DNA of 64,000 bases. It comes from Eurosta solidaginis. Taxonomy: Eukaryota > Arthropoda > Insecta > Diptera > Tephritidae. Under the pieces are notes generated by a model, which saw only the letters and a program-made list of their open reading frames with translations, did no database searches and was not told where the DNA came from. A program made the translations under genes and the position numbers. The stretch lies in the NCBI RefSeq assembly GCF_040869045.1, contig NC_090320.1, positions 118,801,112 to 118,865,111 on the forward strand, read 5' to 3'. Shown here one piece after another: positions 60,550 to 64,000 of the stretch (its first letter is position 1; each line of letters begins with the position of its first letter).

Positions 60550-61158
60550 ATATATGTAATACTCCTATATTGCTACAAAAGGCTGGGTACATTCCCAAAC
60601 ATTAAAAAAAAAATAAATGTAAGGCGCGATAACCTCCGAAGAGATCTAAGGCCGAGCTTCTCTTCCAATTTGCGTCGTGCTCCTCTTGATTTTCCCTACA
60701 AATTGGCCGGACGGGACCTACATGATTTTATGCCGACTCCGAACGGCATCTGCAAGGCAGATGAGTTTTCACCGAGAGCTTTCCATGGCAGAAATACACC
60801 CGGAGCGCTTGCCAAACACTGCCGAGGGGCGACCCCGCTTAGAAAAATTTTCTTCTAATTGAAAAACCTTATTTCTAAAATTGTTGATGTTGCTTTGCCC
60901 GGGGTTTGAACCCAGGGCATCCGGTGTGGTAGGCGGAGCACGCTACCATCACACCACGGTGGCCACCATTCCCAAACATTAGAGTGCCGATATATTGCTG
61001 TTTAAACGTTTTTGTTTTTGTTATCAATAATCGAATGTACCTAAATTGAAATTCTTATGATGCTACAATTACAAAAATTTTATAGGCTGTCTTGTTTTGA
61101 TTTCGAATTCAAAACACATTGCGAGCATTTTCTATTAGCAATATAGGAGTATTACATA
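60550..61158. mobile_element. MITE with 23-bp inverted repeats and 11-bp flanking repeat
   Basis: Perfect 23-bp inverted repeats at 60553-60575 (start TATGTAATACTCC) and 61136-61158 enclose about 560 bp. Of this, 377 bp is a younger SINE with its TSD, so the MITE was about 230 bp. It is flanked by the direct repeat AATGGATTACC (60539-60549 and 61159-61169). The long target duplication could suit a Mutator- or P/hAT-like family; I cannot assign it. No ORF. Confidence 0.7.
60604..60967 (-). mobile_element. tRNA-derived SINE with 13-bp TSD
   Basis: This is the same family as 3377-3744, a more diverged copy. On the minus strand it has the B-box region GGTTCAAACCC and ends in a T-rich tail. Exact TSD ATTCCCAAACATT at 60591-60603 and 60968-60980. 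It is inserted inside a MITE. Confidence 0.9.
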
Positions 61159-61454
61159 AATGGATTACCACACACCGAAGTTTATTTATCACAGGAAAAT
61201 GATAATGGAAAAATAAAATTCATGAATGAATGTGGGCAGGATTCAAATGCAGAGCTTGTAGAGTTTAACTACACACTTCCCGATGACAATGTTTTCAAAA
61301 TTCAGGTTATGATGACCATGATGTCAGAAAGTAAGGATTTAGAAACAAAAGTCCTTTTCGAACTTTTATCAGCAACTTTAAGCCCACCTACAACTACAAC
61401 ACCTGCTACTGCTACTTCAAACTAGTCAACAACAAAACAACAGAAACATTGAGA

Positions 61455-61700
61455 ATGACTAGAACAGATCCTTTAGAAAGGTCTTTCAACGTTGAAGAAG
61501 CTATTGAGGCATTTCGAAAAAGTACTATTACCAAGGAAACCAGAATTGGTGGTATAATAGAATCTAAAGAAACATTTTATCGATATTTTAAGTTGGAATA
61601 TGACAACATTAGCATACTTATCCGTTGTACATATGATAGTGAATTTGAACTAAAACATTTAAAAATATCTTGTTTTGAATATCGTGATTATGAACAATAA
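61455..61700 (+). CDS. Small uncharacterised ORF, possibly Polinton-associated
   Basis: An 81-codon open frame from ATG 61455 lies 30 bp after the preceding ORF on the same strand. It starts TRTDPLERSFNVEEAIEAFR and holds KETFYRYFKLEYDNISILIR and then YDSEFELKHLKISCFEY. It has a mixed alpha/beta look, with no membrane segment or known motif. I do not recognise it. The close spacing to its neighbour suggests a compact gene array. It is intact but small, so coding status is uncertain. Confidence 0.4.
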   Translation: MTRTDPLERSFNVEEAIEAFRKSTITKETRIGGIIESKETFYRYFKLEYDNISILIRCTYDSEFELKHLKISCFEYRDYEQ

Positions 61701-61799
61701 CGTATTCTAAGAACGGCGAAATCGAAAAATTTACATCCTATAGCTTAGTAAGCCAATCAGAAAATGTTAAAATCAGAAAATTAAAATTAAAATTATAAA

Positions 61800-62173
61800 A
61801 AATAAAAAAAAAAATAAAAAAAAATGTAAGGCGCGATAACCTCCGAAGAGATCTAAGGCCGAGCTTCTCTTCCAATTTGCGTCGTGCTCCTCTTGATTTT
61901 TCCCTACAAATTGGCCGGACGGGACTTACATGTTTTATGCCGACTCCGAACGGCATCTGCAAGGCAGATGAGTTTTCACTGAGAGCTTTTCATGGCAGAA
62001 ATACAATCGGAGCGCTTGCCAGACACTGCCGAGGGGCGACCCCGCTTAGAAAAATTTTCTTCTAATTGAAAAATCTTATTTCTAAAATTTTGATGTTGCT
62101 TTGCCCGGGAGTTGAACCCAGGGCATACGGTGTGATAGGCGGAGCACGCTACCATCACACCACGGTGGCCGCC
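61800..62173 (-). mobile_element. tRNA-derived SINE
   Basis: The fourth copy of the SINE family: B box GGTTCAACTCC on the minus strand, body as at 3377-3744, and an unusually long T-rich tail (plus-strand A run 61800-61825). No clear TSD; ATTATA on both sides is too short to count. Confidence 0.85.
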
Positions 62174-62339
62174 GTATTATAGATATAAAAAAATATAAAC
62201 AAACATGTAATATGCTTATTGACTAATTGAGCTCGTAATCAAAACATTATGTTATCGGATGATATCAGTAATATACATACATATGAAGGTTATATTGATA
62301 ACGAACCCAGAAAGATTTTCAAAAATTTGAGGAATTACA

Positions 62340-62576
62340 ACCTTTAGACATATAATTCATGGATTGCATAAACTAGATTGCTGCTTGCTAACATCTGATG
62401 ATGTAAATAATATCAATATTTGTGCGTGTGTACTCTATTATAACCAATATGTGAGAGCAAAAAGTTTATATAATTTTTACACTAATCAACGAATTCTCTT
62501 CTTAAAACATCACCAACAATATAAATCAATACCAATTGTTGCGGAACCTACACAACAACAACCTTTACCACCATAG
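62340..62576 (+). pseudogene. Uncharacterised ORF remnant, Q/P-rich end
   Basis: A frame with HGLHKLDCCLLTSDDVNNINIC and YYNQYVRAKSLYNFYTNQRI ends in AEPTQQQPLPP and a TAG at 62574-62576. Upstream (62280-62345) GYIDNEPRKIFKNLRNYN reads in another frame, so the gene is broken. The family is unknown to me. Confidence 0.35.
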
Positions 62577-62742
62577 CCACAATAACCGCCATATTATCAT
62601 TAAAATTAACGCAGGCATAACCGCAAATAACTGTATCAACTATACTAATTTTTATTTTTAATAAAAAAAATTTATAAATTTGCTAAAATAAAAATCAATC
62701 TTTTATTATTTCAATAATATCGAAATTATATTCCAAAAAATA

Positions 62743-63130
62743 ATGGATGCAAATAAATTCGTAGTTATTGATTTGGAAGGATTTGTTGTTAATAACAAGT
62801 TCATTGCGAAGGAACTAAGTATATGTGGAAATGATTCAACCGTTCAGACATTTATTATTCGATCGCCTTTCGAATATTTTAATTTATCGCTAAAAGATAA
62901 GTTTACAGCACATTAGTTATATCGATATAATCATGGATTGCAATGGAGGTAAAACATCGATTAGAGATGTTCAAAAATATATTCAAATCTATTTTAAAGG
63001 CAAAACAAATTTGAGTATCTATGTAAAGGGACTGGAAAAAGTTAAATGGATAAAGCACTTATTTTTGGAAAATGTTTTAAATTAAATTTTGACGATTTCA
63101 ATTGTCCAAATTTAAAAAAAATTATATGTA
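62743..63130 (+). pseudogene. VIDLEGF-family protein relic (exonuclease-like?)
   Basis: From ATG 62743 the frame reads KFVVIDLEGFVVNNKFIAKE, LSICGN and IIRSPFEYF, stopping at TAG 62914-62916. Further pieces follow in two other frames: YRYNHGLQW, then TNLSIYVKGLEKVKW, then FDDFNCPNLKK to about 63115. I recognise a family of uncharacterised insect proteins with VIDxEGF at the start, HGL in the middle, VYVKG later and a CP(N/S)L end. The leading acidic motif resembles DnaQ-type exonucleases, but that is inference. At least two frameshifts and one stop. Confidence 0.45.
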
Positions 63131-63539
63131 GCTAATATAAATGATAATCAATATTCCAATTAATTTTAGATGTTCTGAAAAAATGTTATTTTGTTACGAA
63201 AATCTGTAAATGTTTAGGTTAATAAGGAAAACGAAAATTAAAAAAATGTGTTCAATTATTTCCTTCCTTTCTTGTACAAATTTCAGCGAAATAAAAAATA
63301 AAGAAAATTTCACCAATATATTGTGATACATTGTTGTCTGATTTTATTGTAATAAAACAAAGTTGCGTTGTGTAATTCCGTATCAATATCTTAGTACATA
63401 TGTACATATATAAATGTATAAAGAAATTACAAAATTGCAGTATGCGAGGTGATGGGGTGATCACAAATCAAATGCACTTCTAGTCAAACCAAAAAACGCG
63501 CCGCTAATTAGCTAGTCGAGCACTCTACCCCATAAGTTT
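63131..63539. other. AT-rich DNA without features
   Basis: I see no gene or repeat that I can support in this segment. Confidence 0.5.
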
Positions 63540-64000
63540 ATTGTTTCTGGTTTTTCGGTTTCCCTAATTATAAAACAAGGGGCCCTTATAAAATCTGGGC
63601 CGACTCCCACTCTACACTCTTTAATGGACCTGGGTGTAGCCTTTACAAACTATAAGCTTTTATCTACCAGTTTCCCTTTGAAAAATCTGGGCCCGGCTCC
63701 CACTCTACGCTCTTTAACGGACCTGGGTTTAGCCTTTACAAACTATAAGCTTTTATCTACAAAAATAAACTCTTATATAAAGGTTCAGATCTGCGCTTAA
63801 ATCGCCAGCGCTAAGCTTTTATCTACCAGTTTCCCAAATTACAAAACAAGGGACCCTTTAAAAAATCTGGGCCCGAATCCCACTCTACACTCTTTAACCG
63901 ACCTGGGTTTAGCCTTTACGAACTATAAGCTTTTTTCTGCCAGTTTCCCAAATTACAAAACAAGGGCTCCTTTGAAAACTCTGGGCCCGACTCCCACTCT
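63540..64000. repeat. Satellite-like tandem repeat, running off the window
   Basis: The word CTGGGCC(C)G...CTCCCACTCTAC followed by ACGGACCTGGGTTTAGCC and ACAAACTATAAGCTTTTAT recurs with CTGGGC at 63595, 63687, 63867 and 63981 (spacing 92, 180 and 114 bp). A unit of about 114 bp with indels fits. A different 60-bp stretch interrupts it at 63760-63815. The last copy continues beyond the end. Confidence 0.8.

Larger units (their letters stand above)
60508..61425 (+). pseudogene. Uncharacterised ORF interrupted by a MITE and SINE
   Basis: From ATG 60508 the frame (ATLKIFFGNGLP) runs to 60549. A MITE occupies 60550 to about 61158. The same protein frame resumes after it at NGLPHTEVYLSQENDNGKIK and continues to a Thr/Pro-rich end at TAG 61423-61425 (LVEFNYTLPDDNVFKIQVMM, ETKVLFELLSATL). 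Both sides share NGLP because the target site was duplicated. The function and family are unknown to me. It is grouped with the Polinton-like pieces because of AT-rich, compact same-strand ORFs nearby. Confidence 0.5.

Overview
This is intron-poor, AT-rich eukaryotic DNA built almost entirely from transposable elements (TEs) inserted into one another. The mix points to an insect: Loa-like RNase H LINEs, BEL/Pao, copia with a half-tRNA-Met-type primer site, SAP-gag Gypsy elements, piggyBac, Harbinger, and relics of an insect two-pore potassium channel and a WDR3-like gene. I favour a higher fly, perhaps a tephritid, because a (CAA)n-tailed retroposon here looks familiar from that group. That assignment is inference. 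I see no intact single-copy host gene, no tRNA or rRNA gene and no CRISPR array.

Layout, left to right. (1) 1-9451 holds two copies of a 5,446-bp tandem duplication: piggyBac, spacer, and the 5' half of a Loa-like LINE whose ORF1 is split by a tRNA-derived SINE. The second LINE copy continues as a full-length but dead element to 13260, with a 13-bp target-site duplication (TSD). (2) 13261-16423 is AT-rich spacer with a psq-like scrap, a 3' LINE fragment and the 5' end of a gypsy-type LTR element. (3) From 16.5 kb to about 63.2 kb run scattered pieces of a Polinton/Maverick-like (virus-like) element: an integrase N-terminus, a double-jelly-roll capsid-type fragment and several uncharacterised small proteins. 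They are separated by later insertions.

The insertions in region (3) are: a second Loa-like LINE (16805-21753); two copies of a cassette carrying the second pore of a K2P potassium channel (23.2-24.1 and 37.6-38.5 kb); a BEL/Pao element with both LTRs and a GTATT TSD (24878-33687); a WDR3-like pseudogene (33.8-35.0 kb); a BEL/Pao gag remnant (35.9-37.5 kb); a copia element (39590-47464); a SAP-gag Gypsy element (48.2-52.3 kb); and a short LTR element (52605-60390) that contains a Harbinger element and a complete 2A-motif LINE. Inside the copia element sits a recently inserted chimeric Gypsy (40203-43935). A MITE holding a SINE (60.55-61.16 kb) and another SINE follow. The window ends in a satellite-like repeat that runs off the edge (63.54-64.0 kb).

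The elements form partner sets. The Gypsy at 40203-43935 keeps an open 828-codon gag-protease reading frame fused to the integrase tail but has no reverse transcriptase, so it looks like a parasite of the related family represented at 48.2-52.3 kb. The (CAA)n-tailed retroposons share their 3' end with the 2A-motif LINE. Nested TSDs and LTR identities let most insertions be ordered in time.
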